Origin: Pseudodesulfovibrio senegalensis
Lineage (GTDB): Bacteria; Desulfobacterota; Desulfovibrionia; Desulfovibrionales; Desulfovibrionaceae
Assembly: GCF_008830225.1 (NCBI RefSeq)
Contig: NZ_WAIE01000003.1
Coordinates: 1 to 64,000, forward strand
Direction of reading: 5' to 3'
Length of the DNA stretch: 64,000 nt
The position numbers were made by a program, and so were the translations under genes. This document shows, piece by piece, positions 55,683-64,000 of the stretch (positions are counted from its first letter, which is position 1; each line of letters opens with the position of its first letter). Below the pieces are notes generated by a model. It ran no database searches. It was not told the DNA's origin and saw only the letters and a program-made list of their open reading frames with translations.

Positions 55683-56084
55683 TCAGGGTCGGCGCCGTGT
55701 GCGGGGCGGTATGCGCCACAAAGTGAACAGAATCAGCCCGAAGAACAGGCCGTAGGCGACCATGAAGCTCCACGCCGGGCAGGAACAGAACACTATGGAT
55801 TCCATGAGACGGGAAATCATGCCGCGTTGGGGCATGGGCTGGGAGCCGCGCAGCTGGGCTTCCCAGAGGGTCAGGGGGCAGGTCAGCCCCAGCAGGGTTT
55901 CGGCCAGCACAAAACCCATGAGCGCCACGTGCAGCCAGCGGAACCACGGGTTGCGCACGAATCGCCAGCCGCGCCATGCCCCGAGCCAGATCAGCGGCAG
56001 GCTCAGCGCGTTGAACGCGGCCAGCAGCACATGGAACGCAAGCAGTACGTCTGCCCGGATTGACCATGTCGCCGCATCCACCAT
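55683..56084 (-). CDS. DUF2784 membrane protein
   Basis: 133 residues, four TM helices. The FHVLLAAFNAL helix, FRWLHV segment and LTCPLTLWE motif match the DUF2784 family. Starts two bases after the stop of the upstream hydrolase gene, so co-transcribed. Function unknown. Confidence 0.85.
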   Translation of the reverse strand: MVDAATWSIRADVLLAFHVLLAAFNALSLPLIWLGAWRGWRFVRNPWFRWLHVALMGFVLAETLLGLTCPLTLWEAQLRGSQPMPQRGMISRLMESIVFCSCPAWSFMVAYGLFFGLILFTLWRIPPRTRRRP

Positions 56085-56086
56085 GG

Positions 56087-56920
56087 TCAGTCGCGGTCCA
56101 GACGGTTCAGGAAACGGGCGAGGCCGTTGACGTACGGCTGTCCGGTTTCGGCAAAGCCCCGGTTGTGCCTGCCTTCGATGTGCAGGAAATCCTTGGGCCC
56201 GGGGTAGTTCTCGAACAGTGCGCGTCCGATGCCGTAGGGAACCACGTCGTCCTCGCGGCTGTGGATGAACAGGGCTGGGATGTCTGCATGGGCAAGGGTC
56301 CGGGAGCTTTCGAATCGGTGCCTCGCCAGCAGGCGCACGGGCAGCCACGGGTAGATGCTGGCACCCACGTCCGGCAGCGAGGAAAAGGTGGATTCCATGA
56401 TCAGGCCGCGGGGCCGCACGCCCTCTTTGTGCAGCGCGCCCACGAGGCCGGCCGCGGCACCACCGCCCAGCGAGCGGCCGAACACGATGATCTCTTCTGC
56501 GGGGATGTCCATTTCCTGCGTGAGCCAGTCCCATGCCGAACGGGTGTCGGCGTGCACGGCTTCTTCCGAGGGTTTGCCCATGCTCTGGCCGTAGCCCGAG
56601 TAGTCGAAGATGAACACGTTCAGGTTCAGGGAATGGAAAATGCGGAAGGATTCCTCGCGGTGCGATATGTTGCCGCCGTTGCCGTGGCAGAAGAGCAGGG
56701 TGGCCCGAGGCTGCGCATGGGGCAGCCACCACGCGTGCAGGTGCGTGCCCTGCGATGTGATCAGTTCCACGTCCGTGAAGGGCAGGCCCATGTCCCGGGG
56801 CGTGGCCTCCATGTCCCGCGAGGGGTTGAAGACCATGGACTGCTGGGAAAAGTATACGGTGGCGGCCAGCAATCCGTAACCGATGCAGAGCAGGAGAAGG
56901 AGTATTTTGAGCACGATCAT
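56087..56920 (-). CDS. membrane-anchored alpha/beta hydrolase (BEM46-like)
   Basis: 277 residues. One N-terminal TM helix (about 3-22), then a hydrolase core with FCHGNGGN (oxyanion strand), DYSGYGQS, nucleophile GRSLGGG and a late FIHSREDDVVP with the catalytic Asp; His in GRHNRGF. This is the BEM46/YqkD-type family. Substrate unknown. Forms an operon with the DUF2784 gene. Confidence 0.88.
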   Translation of the reverse strand: MIVLKILLLLLCIGYGLLAATVYFSQQSMVFNPSRDMEATPRDMGLPFTDVELITSQGTHLHAWWLPHAQPRATLLFCHGNGGNISHREESFRIFHSLNLNVFIFDYSGYGQSMGKPSEEAVHADTRSAWDWLTQEMDIPAEEIIVFGRSLGGGAAAGLVGALHKEGVRPRGLIMESTFSSLPDVGASIYPWLPVRLLARHRFESSRTLAHADIPALFIHSREDDVVPYGIGRALFENYPGPKDFLHIEGRHNRGFAETGQPYVNGLARFLNRLDRD

Positions 56921-57055
56921 GGGGTGCAGGATACCATGCGGCCCGGCCGCGGAAAAGCTATACTAGCCAAGCAAAGAATTTATTCATATAAGGGTATTAT
57001 CAGGGAACGACAACTATCCCGGTCTTTCCGGGGCACACCAAGGAGGATGTTATAC

Positions 57056-57730
57056 ATGCTGGCCAAGAACTGGATGACCAGGGACGTCATCACCCTCACC
57101 CCGGACCGCTCCATGATGAAGGCATCCAAGCTGATGAAGGACAAGACCATCAGCTGTCTGCCCATCGTGGATGAACAGGGCCGTATCGTGGGCATTGTTT
57201 CGGACCGCGACATCAAGGACGCCTCGCCGTCCAAGGCCACCACGCTGGACATGCACGAGCTGTACTACCTGCTTTCCGAGATCAAGGTGGGCGACATCAT
57301 GACCAAGCGGCCCGTGACCATCCGGGACGACGAGACCGTTGAAAAGGCCGCGGCCCTGATGCTGGAAGGCCATTTCGGCAGCCTGCCGGTGGTGGATGAC
57401 GAGGACCGTGTGGTGGGCATCATCACGGATACGGACGTGTTCAACGTGCTCATCGACATCACGGGCGTGCGCTCGGGCGGCATGCAGGTCTGCCTGCAGA
57501 TATCCACGGAGCGTGGCAGCCTTGCCCCGGTGTTGGATGCACTTCAGGACAACGGTGCGCGCATCATGTCCGTGCTGACCCGCAACGTGGAAGATCCCGA
57601 GGCGCTCAAGGACGTATACATCCGCTTCCGCGACATGGACAAGCCCGCGCTCAAGAAGATGCAGCAGGAAATGGAATCCAAGTTTCAGGTGCAGTTCTGG
57701 GTTACGGACCACGTGCATCCCGTGGTCTAG
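57056..57730 (+). CDS. tandem CBS domain protein with ACT-like C-terminus (AcuB-like)
   Basis: 224 residues, AAGGAGG upstream. Two CBS domains (about 1-60 and 75-135: MTRDVITL, LPIVDEQGRIVGIVSDRD, then MTKRPVTI, LPVVDDEDRVVGIITDTD). The C-terminal part (about 143-215) has the beta-alpha-beta-beta form of an ACT domain. Such proteins bind adenosine nucleotides and control a partner, which is not evident here. Confidence 0.92.
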   Translation: MLAKNWMTRDVITLTPDRSMMKASKLMKDKTISCLPIVDEQGRIVGIVSDRDIKDASPSKATTLDMHELYYLLSEIKVGDIMTKRPVTIRDDETVEKAAALMLEGHFGSLPVVDDEDRVVGIITDTDVFNVLIDITGVRSGGMQVCLQISTERGSLAPVLDALQDNGARIMSVLTRNVEDPEALKDVYIRFRDMDKPALKKMQQEMESKFQVQFWVTDHVHPVV

Positions 57731-57752
57731 TTCGGATTCACAAATGACTTCC

Positions 57753-57783
57753 AAGGGGAGGCCGCACGGCGGCCTCCCCTTTT
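57753..57783 (+). terminator. Rho-independent terminator
   Basis: AGGGGAGGCCGC/GCGGCCTCCCCT, perfect 12-bp stem with a 3-base loop, then TTT. After the CBS-ACT gene. Confidence 0.85.
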
Positions 57784-57953
57784 GTTTGCGTATGGTGTCC
57801 GGTAAGTTTTCGATTTTCATATTCCCTTTGTTTTCAAGTGTTAAAAAATACAGTTTTTACGAAACCGCATGAATTTACATCCAGGGCGGCATGAACGGTA
57901 ATGTAAATGCCCCAAACTGCCGAAAAGAGGTCATAGCCAGAGAAGGAGGATTC

Positions 57954-58355
57954 ATGGGAACTGTTGTCGCGTTGGACCATTTCCGTCACCTGCGGGAGGA
58001 GTGTGTTGACGCTCCGGGATTCCGTACGCCGAAGAGGCCGCGCATCGTGGGGTCGCAGATATGGGGAGCGGATTACACCTCGGCGGACGGCATTGTCTTC
58101 GGGTTGCTCAAGGTACGGGAGATCGCATCCTACTACTTCGGCACCTATGACGAGGAGTTCGACCAGTTGCTGATGGAGGCCCTGGAAAAGGCGTATTATC
58201 ACGACCTGCTGGGCCATGAGGAACTGGTTCGGGCCATTGCGCCGCTCAAGGAAATTCTGGCGGAGATGATCAATGACGACAACCGCAAGCCCCTGTCCAT
58301 CGGTTTGGTGGTGCTGGACCTCATGGAAAAGGCTCCGGTGCACGTACGCAAATAG
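57954..58355 (+). CDS. small orphan protein
   Basis: 133 residues, AAGGAGGA upstream. Mostly helical and acidic, with a YYFGTYDEEFDQLLMEALEKAYYHDLLGHEEL segment rich in Tyr and charged residues. Cytoplasmic, with one Cys. No family recognised. Followed by a terminator and monocistronic. Confidence 0.75.
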   Translation: MGTVVALDHFRHLREECVDAPGFRTPKRPRIVGSQIWGADYTSADGIVFGLLKVREIASYYFGTYDEEFDQLLMEALEKAYYHDLLGHEELVRAIAPLKEILAEMINDDNRKPLSIGLVVLDLMEKAPVHVRK

Positions 58356-58374
58356 TTTTTGCCGTGGAACGAGA

Positions 58375-58410
58375 AAAGCCCCGCAGCCGATATGGTTGCG
58401 GGGCTTTTTT
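58375..58410 (+). terminator. Rho-independent terminator
   Basis: AGCCCCGCAGCC/GGTTGCGGGGCT, 12 bp with one G-U pair and a 5-base loop, then six T. Confidence 0.9.
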
Positions 58411-58427
58411 CGTTTTGTCCGGCCGGA

Positions 58428-59000
58428 TTATTTTTTTCTGTATTCCAAACCCATGGAAAAAGCCTTGCCCACGAGCTGGCCGAGGCCGTGGTAGGTGCGG
58501 GCGCCGGGGGTAAAGATCAGGGGCTGGATTGCCTCGGGCAGGGGCGCGCTGCCCGACATCTTGTCCTCGTCCACCTTCACGTCTGCGATTTCGCCGATGA
58601 ACTGCACGTGCACGCCCACTTCCAACACGTTGGTCAGGGTGCATTCCACGATCAGGGGAAATTCGTCGATGTAGGGCGCGTCCACCAGTTCGCTGCGCAC
58701 CGGGGTCAGACCCGTGGCCGCGAATTTGTCGATGTCCTTGCCCGAATCTATGCCCAGGTAATCGGCTTGCGCCGCATGGGCCACGTCGGCCACGCTCACG
58801 GTAAAGGCGCGGTGCTTGAGGATTCCGGCATAGGTGTGCCGGGCCTTTTGCACGGAAACCGCGATGCTGGCGGGTTTGGAGCTGACAATGCCGCCCCATG
58901 CCGCGATCATGGCGTTGGGTTTTCCTTCCAGATCATACGCTCCCACGGCCCAGACCGGTGCCGGGGCTGCCAGCGGCTTTTTGCCGAGCGATTTTTTCAT
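58428..59000 (-). CDS. flavin reductase-like protein
   Basis: 190 residues, AAGGAGACGTC before the ATG. The FMN-binding split-barrel pattern of the flavin reductase (DIM6/NTAB) family: NAMIAAWGGIVSSKP, SVQKARHTY, FTVSVADVAHA. Desulfovibrio homologues are often flavoredoxin-like electron carriers binding FMN. The longer open frame upstream is not supported. Confidence 0.88.
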   Translation of the reverse strand: MKKSLGKKPLAAPAPVWAVGAYDLEGKPNAMIAAWGGIVSSKPASIAVSVQKARHTYAGILKHRAFTVSVADVAHAAQADYLGIDSGKDIDKFAATGLTPVRSELVDAPYIDEFPLIVECTLTNVLEVGVHVQFIGEIADVKVDEDKMSGSAPLPEAIQPLIFTPGARTYHGLGQLVGKAFSMGLEYRKK

Positions 59001-59393
59001 GACGTCTCCTTGGCGTTTGTATTGGGTGGCGGTGTCGCCTTCAATGCCTATGCCCCTTGGAGCACCTCCGGCATCCCTGCCAGGTGGTTTTTTGGGCTGG
59101 CGGCTGACGATCAACGAGGCCCTGATCTTGGAAAACGTGATCATGCGGTCCGGGGCGCCGTCGCCGCAGTGCGAAGTTTTTTGTTTTCGCACATTTTCTC
59201 GAGATTTTCGCCGTGCAGCTCAATCCGGATGCCGGAGGACCTTTTTGGAGGTCCCGGATCGGGCCGGCAGGGCCGGAAAAGTGCGGCCGTGACGAAAATG
59301 GCGAGCGTTCGTTCCACGAGAGAGAGTGCTTCAAAATGCTTGGAAGCAAGTGTAGTCATTGCCTTTGCCCAAGTAAAGGAGTAGCTGCCGGGA
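59001..59393. other. divergent intergenic region
   Basis: 393 bp between the flavin reductase and the EamA transporter. It holds a small GGACC/GGTCC stem near 59238-59260 and no supported gene. Short open frames here lack ribosome-binding sites and coding character. Confidence 0.45.
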
Positions 59394-60284
59394 ATGGACA
59401 GCGAGTTTTTCAGCGCAGGAATGTTGCCCCTCGTCGCCCTTGCCGGGCGCATCATTCTGTTGGGTTTCGAGCGCATCGTGGTCAAGCGGTTGGGGTCGGA
59501 TAACGATCCCTTTGCTGCCACGGTGCTGTTTTTCGGGCTGGGTGCGCTGCTGTTGGCGCCCTTCGTGCCGTGGGACACGCCGTGGTCCCAGTGGAGCCGC
59601 ATGGGCACCGCGTTCGGCGCGGGCGTGTTCTATGCCGCCGCCTTTGTGTGCTACGTGCGTTCCCTGTCCATGGGCGAGGCCTCGCTGGTCAGCCCGCTGT
59701 ATAATGCCAATGTGCTGTTTCTGGCCGTGCTGGCCTTTGTCTTTCTGGGCGAACCGCTTACCGTGCTCAAGGTGAGCGGATTGGTCCTGCTGGTATACGG
59801 GGCCTCGCGCCTGAGTCCGCAGGGCAGTTTCCTGCGGTCCATGGCCGCCGTGGTTTCGGACCCGGCCTGCCGGTTCATGATCGCGGCCTCGCTGCTCATC
59901 GCCTGCGGCCGTGTGGTGGACACGGCCATGGTTTCGGACTCGGGGCGGGACCTTGACCCGGTGGCCTACTGCTTTGTGCTGTATTCGGTGATCGCCGTGT
60001 ACGTGTTTGCGGCTGCCGCGGTGCGCGGTCATGCCCGGGACGTATTCCACCTGCTGCGCACCCGGCCTGCGGAGTCCTTTCTTGCCGGTGGCATCAACGG
60101 CTACTCCTATCTTTTTCTGCTCATGGCCCTGACCCGCATCGACGTGAGCGTGGCCGAACCGGCCTCCATGCTCAGCGTGCTGGTGACCCTGCTGCTGGCC
60201 CGGCGTTCCTTTGGCGAGCGCATAGGCGCGCGCATGAGCGCCGCCGTGGTCATGGTGGCCGGGGCGTGGTGTCTCGTGCTTTGA
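59394..60284 (+). CDS. EamA-family (DMT) transporter
   Basis: 296 residues with ten TM helices in two EamA repeats. The first repeat ends near SPLYNANVLFLAVLAFVFLGEPLT and the second near VAEPASMLSVLVTLLLARRSFGE. Exports small metabolites in known cases; the substrate is unknown. AAAGGAG lies 13 bases upstream of the ATG. Confidence 0.88.
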   Translation: MDSEFFSAGMLPLVALAGRIILLGFERIVVKRLGSDNDPFAATVLFFGLGALLLAPFVPWDTPWSQWSRMGTAFGAGVFYAAAFVCYVRSLSMGEASLVSPLYNANVLFLAVLAFVFLGEPLTVLKVSGLVLLVYGASRLSPQGSFLRSMAAVVSDPACRFMIAASLLIACGRVVDTAMVSDSGRDLDPVAYCFVLYSVIAVYVFAAAAVRGHARDVFHLLRTRPAESFLAGGINGYSYLFLLMALTRIDVSVAEPASMLSVLVTLLLARRSFGERIGARMSAAVVMVAGAWCLVL

Positions 60285-60290
60285 GCACGC

Positions 60291-60328
60291 AAAAAGGCCG
60301 CGCCCGGCACTGACGGCAAGGCGCGACC
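60291..60328 (-). terminator. terminator of the 60349 chemoreceptor gene
   Basis: GGTCGCGCC/GGGCGCGGCC stem with one mismatch, followed on the - strand by TTTTT. Lies between convergent genes. Confidence 0.65.
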
Positions 60329-60348
60329 CTGTTTCATGTTGCTTCCGT

Positions 60349-62322
60349 TCAGAACCGGTCGAACTCGTCGTCCTCGGCATCTCCCTGCGGCAGGGCCTGC
60401 GGTGCGTGCGAGGCGGTGATCGTCCCTGTTCCGCGGTGGTGGCCGATGTTGAAGAAGGCCATGGCCTGCTGCAGGGCGTTGGCCTGATTGGCCAGCTGGT
60501 CGGCCGTGCCCGCCATTTCCTCGGAAGCTGACGCGTTTTGCTGAATGGTGCTGTCCAGTTGCTGGACAGCGGTGTTGATTTCCTGTGCCCCGGCGTTCTG
60601 CTCGTTGCTGGCCGAGGTTATTTCGCGCACCAGTTCGGCTGTGCGGGCTATGTCCGGCACCAGCTTGTCGATCATGGTTCCGGCCCTTCCGGCAATGTCC
60701 ACCGTGGACGAGGACAGTTCCCCGATTTCCGCGGCCGCCGTGCCGCTGCGTTCCGCAAGCTGGCGCACCTCGGCCGCAACCACGGCAAAGCCCTTGCCGT
60801 GCTCACCGGCCCGGGCCGCCTCGATGGCCGCATTCAGGGCCAACAGGTTGGTCTGCCGGGCGATTTCCTCGATGACCAGAATCTTTTCCGCAATGGTTTT
60901 CATGGCATCCACGGTTTCCTGCACGGCACGTCCGCTTTTTTCCGCCTCGGACGCAGCAGAGGACGCGAGCGTTTCGGTTTCCTGCGCATTGGTGGCGCTG
61001 GCCTGGATGTTGGCGGTCATCTCTTCCATGCTGGAGGAAACTTCCTCCACCCCGGCGGCCTGTTCGGTTGCTGTCTGCGAGAGAGTTTCCGACGATGTGG
61101 CCATTTCCCTGCTGCCCGAGGACACGTTGTCCGTGGACGAGAGGACTTGCGAAACAATGCCGCGCAGTTTGCGAACCATGTCGTTCAATGCATGGGCCAG
61201 CTGGCCGATTTCGTCCTTCTGGTCCACGTCCAGTTCCGTGGTGAAGTCGCCGTCCGCCATGCTCTTGGCGAAATTGACTCCCTTGAGGATGGGGCCGGTG
61301 ATGGCCCGGGTCAGCAGTATGCCCATGGCCAGGGCAAGTATCACGCCCACGGCCATGCCGATGATGACCGAGCTGTTGGCCCGGGTGGCCATGGCCTGGT
61401 TTTCGGCCGCGTTTTCGGCGGCCAGTTCGGTGTTGAAGTTCAGGATTTTTTCCAGTGATTCGTTGACCGCACGTTGACTTGTGCCTGCCTCGGTGTTGAG
61501 CACCTCGGTCATGTCGTTGAAGAGACCCTGCACCCGTGCCGCCTCCTGCCGCATTTCGCGGAACAGGGAAAAGACTTCTTCCTCGGCCGGCTTCATGTCC
61601 GCGAAAAAGGCGTTCATGGCCGACGTGTTGTCGTTTCGGCCCATGGCCGCCTTGATGGTTTTTACGGCCTCATGGAAACGGTCGTGAGGAACGCGGATTT
61701 TTTCCAGCAATTCCGTCATTTTCGGGTTGGAGGTGTCCAGCGAAGCCATCCATTTGCCGAATGCGCATTGGGTGGCGTCGTCGCCTCCATCGAAGGCCTC
61801 GTCTGTCAGGATGAGGTTGGCGGTCTGGGATTCCAGCTTGTAATGGTCGCCCCGGAATTGCTGAAGGTTGCCCATGAACGCGTCCGGGTTGAGGATGTCG
61901 CTTTCGCCCACCTGACGCGAAAGGCCGACGACCTTTGCGTTGGCTGCCTCAAGCTCCATGATGTGCTGTTCGTAGTTTTCCGAGAGTGCGGCCTCCTCGG
62001 ATGCCTTGGGCAGTGTCTTGTATTTTTTAAATGCTTGACCAAGCGCCTTGTTGTGCTCCTCGGCCTGTGCATAGAGCCCTGTGCGCTCCTGCCGGGAAAG
62101 GGCCGGACTGAGCAGCACGCTCATGGTTTCAGCCTCACTGCCGAGGTGCTTGGTTATCTCGCACAGGGTTTCGATGGCCGGCAGGTTGCGTTCCGTGACC
62201 GCCTTGCAGGAGCGTTCCAGCTCCGAAACCGCCCAGATTCCGATGAGCCCGATGATCAGCGCGATGCACGCGCTGAGGACGAATCCGCCCACGAGCTTGT
62301 ACGAAAGACGAATGTTTTTCAT
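60349..62322 (-). CDS. methyl-accepting chemotaxis protein with a periplasmic CZB-like zinc motif set
   Basis: 657 residues, GGAGG before the ATG. TM1 about 11-32, TM2 about 342-365, HAMP, then the signalling hairpin with [19 protein letters not shown] pentapeptide-like acidic tail ([10 protein letters not shown]) ends it. Between the TM helices lie His160, the CAFGKW box (Cys186), His213 and His217, in the order and spacing of the zinc-binding CZB domain. CZB is usually cytoplasmic at the C-terminus of receptors; here it is on the periplasmic side. May sense zinc or reactive chlorine/oxygen outside the cytoplasm. Confidence 0.92.
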   Translation of the reverse strand: MKNIRLSYKLVGGFVLSACIALIIGLIGIWAVSELERSCKAVTERNLPAIETLCEITKHLGSEAETMSVLLSPALSRQERTGLYAQAEEHNKALGQAFKKYKTLPKASEEAALSENYEQHIMELEAANAKVVGLSRQVGESDILNPDAFMGNLQQFRGDHYKLESQTANLILTDEAFDGGDDATQCAFGKWMASLDTSNPKMTELLEKIRVPHDRFHEAVKTIKAAMGRNDNTSAMNAFFADMKPAEEEVFSLFREMRQEAARVQGLFNDMTEVLNTEAGTSQRAVNESLEKILNFNTELAAENAAENQAMATRANSSVIIGMAVGVILALAMGILLTRAITGPILKGVNFAKSMADGDFTTELDVDQKDEIGQLAHALNDMVRKLRGIVSQVLSSTDNVSSGSREMATSSETLSQTATEQAAGVEEVSSSMEEMTANIQASATNAQETETLASSAASEAEKSGRAVQETVDAMKTIAEKILVIEEIARQTNLLALNAAIEAARAGEHGKGFAVVAAEVRQLAERSGTAAAEIGELSSSTVDIAGRAGTMIDKLVPDIARTAELVREITSASNEQNAGAQEINTAVQQLDSTIQQNASASEEMAGTADQLANQANALQQAMAFFNIGHHRGTGTITASHAPQALPQGDAEDDEFDRF

Positions 62323-62543
62323 GGGACCTCCGCTATACTGTTTGCCGCAACCATGACCGCTTTTTCGTCTTTCCGTTATTATTATCAGAATTGCCAAGGC
62401 GTCTTTTGTTAAAAAGGTGTCAATGGGGATAAGTCTTCCTTTTTTTTGCCGGAGTCATGCCCGTTTTATTCGTGCATGCCATGCCGTGTCATACTCTGTG
62501 GACCGGTGCGCTTGTGCCCGGCATGCACAACAGGAGGAAAGGC

Positions 62544-62951
62544 ATGGCAATACCGATCATTGCTGCCGTTGCCGGGTTGGTCGGCACGGTGGTGCAGGGG
62601 ATATCCGATTATGTCGGCCAGAAGCAGGCCGTGCGCAAGGCGGTCATGGAGAACCGGCTGCGTCTGGCTCGTTCCGACCGCGAGTTCAACCATGAATGGG
62701 AGATGCGCCAGCTGGAAAATGCGGGCTGGAAGGACGACGTTCTTTTTTTCGCATGGATCGGTTTTTTCGTGTGGAGCGGTTTTTGCCCGGAACAGGCGCA
62801 CGAGGTGCTGGCCTCGTGGGAGGCCCTGCCCGAGTGGTTTTTGCGCATCACCTTCTGGATCGTGGCCGCGGTGCTCGGGGTCAAGAAGGTGGGCGACTAT
62901 CTGCCCGGAGCGGTCAAGGGCATCCGCGATGCGCTGGGAGGTGAGCGATGA
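62544..62951 (+). CDS. holin-like small membrane protein
   Basis: 135 residues, AGGAGGAA upstream. A hydrophobic start (about 3-22), a charged helical middle and two more TM helices (about 67-84, 96-115). Length, topology and the coupled downstream gene resemble phage holin modules. No endolysin or other phage gene is visible beside it. It overlaps the next gene by four bases (ATGA). Confidence 0.7.
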   Translation: MAIPIIAAVAGLVGTVVQGISDYVGQKQAVRKAVMENRLRLARSDREFNHEWEMRQLENAGWKDDVLFFAWIGFFVWSGFCPEQAHEVLASWEALPEWFLRITFWIVAAVLGVKKVGDYLPGAVKGIRDALGGER

Positions 62952-63160
62952 GCCCTGCGGAAAACCGGGAGCTGCACGACCTGCTCATCCGCATCGACGA
63001 GCGCGTGTGCGCGGTGCAGGAAGACATCCGCTCCATCAACGGCCAGCGCAAGTGCCCGGAACATGCAGAAAAGATCCGCACGCTGGAGCGGCTGGTCTGG
63101 GGATGCTGCGCGTCCATGCTCGGGGTGGCCGCGCGCATGGTGTACGATGTGTTTCGCTAG
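62948..63160 (+). CDS. small coiled-coil membrane protein (XhlA-like)
   Basis: 70 residues. An N-terminal amphipathic helix (HDLLIRIDERVCAVQEDI), a CPEHAEKIRTLERL turn and a short C-terminal TM segment (about 50-65). The layout recalls XhlA-type haemolysin proteins, partners of holins. Translationally coupled to the holin-like gene. Convergent with the TPR gene, ending four bases within its stop. Confidence 0.65.
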   Translation: MSPAENRELHDLLIRIDERVCAVQEDIRSINGQRKCPEHAEKIRTLERLVWGCCASMLGVAARMVYDVFR

Positions 63161-64000
63161 GGAATCAGCGGTTCGGGATGCAGGAATCTGGCCGTGTATT
63201 CCGCGTTGAGGCGTTCCATGATGTCCACGCGGTCGGTGATGTTCCTGGCGCGGGCCAGCGCCAGTGCGCGCCTGATGGCCTTGAGGGCCGAGGCGTAGTC
63301 CTCGCGCCCGGCATAGGCGCGGGCCAGCATTTCCAGGTATTCGGGAGCGCCGGGGTCCATCTGCGCGGCCTGCCTGAGGTCCTGAATGGCTCTGCCGAAC
63401 ACGTTCAGGCGCAGATAGCTCTTGCCCCGCTGGGCAAAGGCCCGGCTGGACGAGGGGTCGGCGCCGATGGCGTTCGAGAAGTCCTGCGCGGCCTGATAAT
63501 GCCTGCCAAGCGCCTCGTTGGCCAACCCCCGCTGATAATACGAATCGAACCGTCCCGGGGCCATGCCGATGGCCTGCGTGAAATCATCAATGGCCTTTTG
63601 GTGCTGGCCGGCCCTGTTATGCAGGAATCCGCGCTGCACATAGGCGTCCACGCGGGTGTCGTCCAGCTCGATGCAGCGGGTCAGGTCCTGCAGCGCTGCC
63701 GTGTCCTTGTTTTGCCGCAGCCGTGCAAAGCCGCGCAGGTAAAAGGCGCGGGGCATGTCCGGGTCCAGCTCGATGACCCGGTCCAGATCCAGTTCGGCCC
63801 CGGCCCATTTTTCCTGCTGTATGCGGGCCACGGCGCGGTAAAGAAAGGCGTCGGTCAGTTCCGGGTCCAGCTCCGCGGCTTTTGTCAGGGGCGTTTCCGC
63901 TTCCTCGGGGGCCAGGAATCGGCCGTCGTGCATGTCCTGCATGGCCGTTTGCAGATATCCGGCCGCCATGGAGTCCTGTTTTTCCTCCCGGGCCTGTTCC
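63157..64000 (-). CDS. TPR-repeat protein, N-terminus beyond the window
   Basis: At least 270 residues from the Met at 63969, but the frame stays open to the window edge with a plausible charged sequence (EQAREEKQDS), so the gene is probably cut. About six TPR units, e.g. PELTDAFLYRAVARIQQEKW, AFYLRGFARLRQNKDTAALQ and YYQRGLANEALGRHYQAAQD. A protein-protein interaction scaffold; partner unknown. If the Met at 63969 is the start, GGGAGG lies about 14 bases upstream. Confidence 0.85.
   Translation of the reverse strand, partial: EQAREEKQDSMAAGYLQTAMQDMHDGRFLAPEEAETPLTKAAELDPELTDAFLYRAVARIQQEKWAGAELDLDRVIELDPDMPRAFYLRGFARLRQNKDTAALQDLTRCIELDDTRVDAYVQRGFLHNRAGQHQKAIDDFTQAIGMAPGRFDSYYQRGLANEALGRHYQAAQDFSNAIGADPSSSRAFAQRGKSYLRLNVFGRAIQDLRQAAQMDPGAPEYLEMLARAYAGREDYASALKAIRRALALARARNITDRVDIMERLNAEYTARFLHPEPLIP

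Noticed and set aside
58428..59192. N-terminal extension of the flavin reductase
   Set aside because: The added residues have no family match, and the internal start at 59000 has a strong ribosome-binding site.
62457..62543. Longer start for the holin-like gene
   Set aside because: The upstream ATG lacks a ribosome-binding site, while AGGAGGAA sits right before the 62544 start.

Overview
The window is 64 kb of GC-rich bacterial chromosome. I see no plasmid, IS element, transposase or CRISPR array. The gene mix suggests an anaerobic, motile, delta-type proteobacterium, most likely a Desulfovibrionaceae relative. It holds three chemoreceptors, a B12-dependent ribonucleotide reductase, a Thi4-type thiazole synthase under a TPP riboswitch, PaaK-like ligase, HD-GYP and EAL/HDOD proteins and 2-Cys peroxiredoxin. 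This placement rests on gene content, not on a marker gene.

Layout. 1-600: a 171-bp tandem repeat carrying terminator-like hairpins. 600-7600: a small secreted protein, ychF, a methyltransferase, a chemoreceptor, a secreted alpha/beta hydrolase and a solute-binding protein. 7700-13500: a surface-modification locus with two SGNH proteins, an MBOAT acyltransferase, a 52-aa DUF5989 protein and a carbamoyltransferase whose C-terminus carries an SxtJ-like membrane domain. 13770-13980: tRNA-Glu and tRNA-Lys. 14100-20100: PaaK-like ligase, DUF429 protein, ChaN-PDZ lipoprotein, BON lipoprotein, TIM-barrel epimerase and a small orphan. 20300-29990: a dCache chemoreceptor with an amino-acid-binding motif, nrdJ, an aminotransferase, mutM, murJ and a TrmN6-like methylase. 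30075-33264: a four-gene operon that looks like an Mre11-Rad50 complex with the Rad50 ATPase split between separate genes. 33275-35824: EAL/HDOD and GAF/HD-GYP signalling genes. 35966-37751: TPP riboswitch, thi4, thiE. 37812-38561: sirtuin. 38565-42323: a zinc-handling cluster (ZnuA-like binding protein, divergent permease, TIGR03943 protein, ZIP transporter) around a Fur-family-like dyad. 42412-50483: hybrid histidine kinase, HD-GYP protein, U32 peptidase, MORN protein and a PreP-like M16C protease. 50546-53502: LysR regulator and divergent aldo/keto reductase, then peroxiredoxin. 53608-55568: outer-membrane beta-barrel protein, a roughly 700-bp non-coding stretch with two diverged copies of a structured element, and a small protein. 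55683-64000: DUF2784, anchored hydrolase, CBS-ACT protein, orphan, flavin reductase, EamA transporter, a chemoreceptor with an apparently periplasmic zinc-binding CZB motif set, a holin-like gene pair and a TPR protein that runs to the window edge.

How the parts may work together. The strongest candidates for an under-described system are (1) the split Rad50/Mre11 operon at 30-33 kb, (2) the carbamoyltransferase-SxtJ fusion with DUF5989, SGNH and MBOAT partners at 7.7-13.5 kb, probably for decorating an envelope or secreted glycan or lipid, and (3) the tandem structured non-coding element at 54.68-55.11 kb. All assignments were made by eye from motifs and context; no database search was possible.
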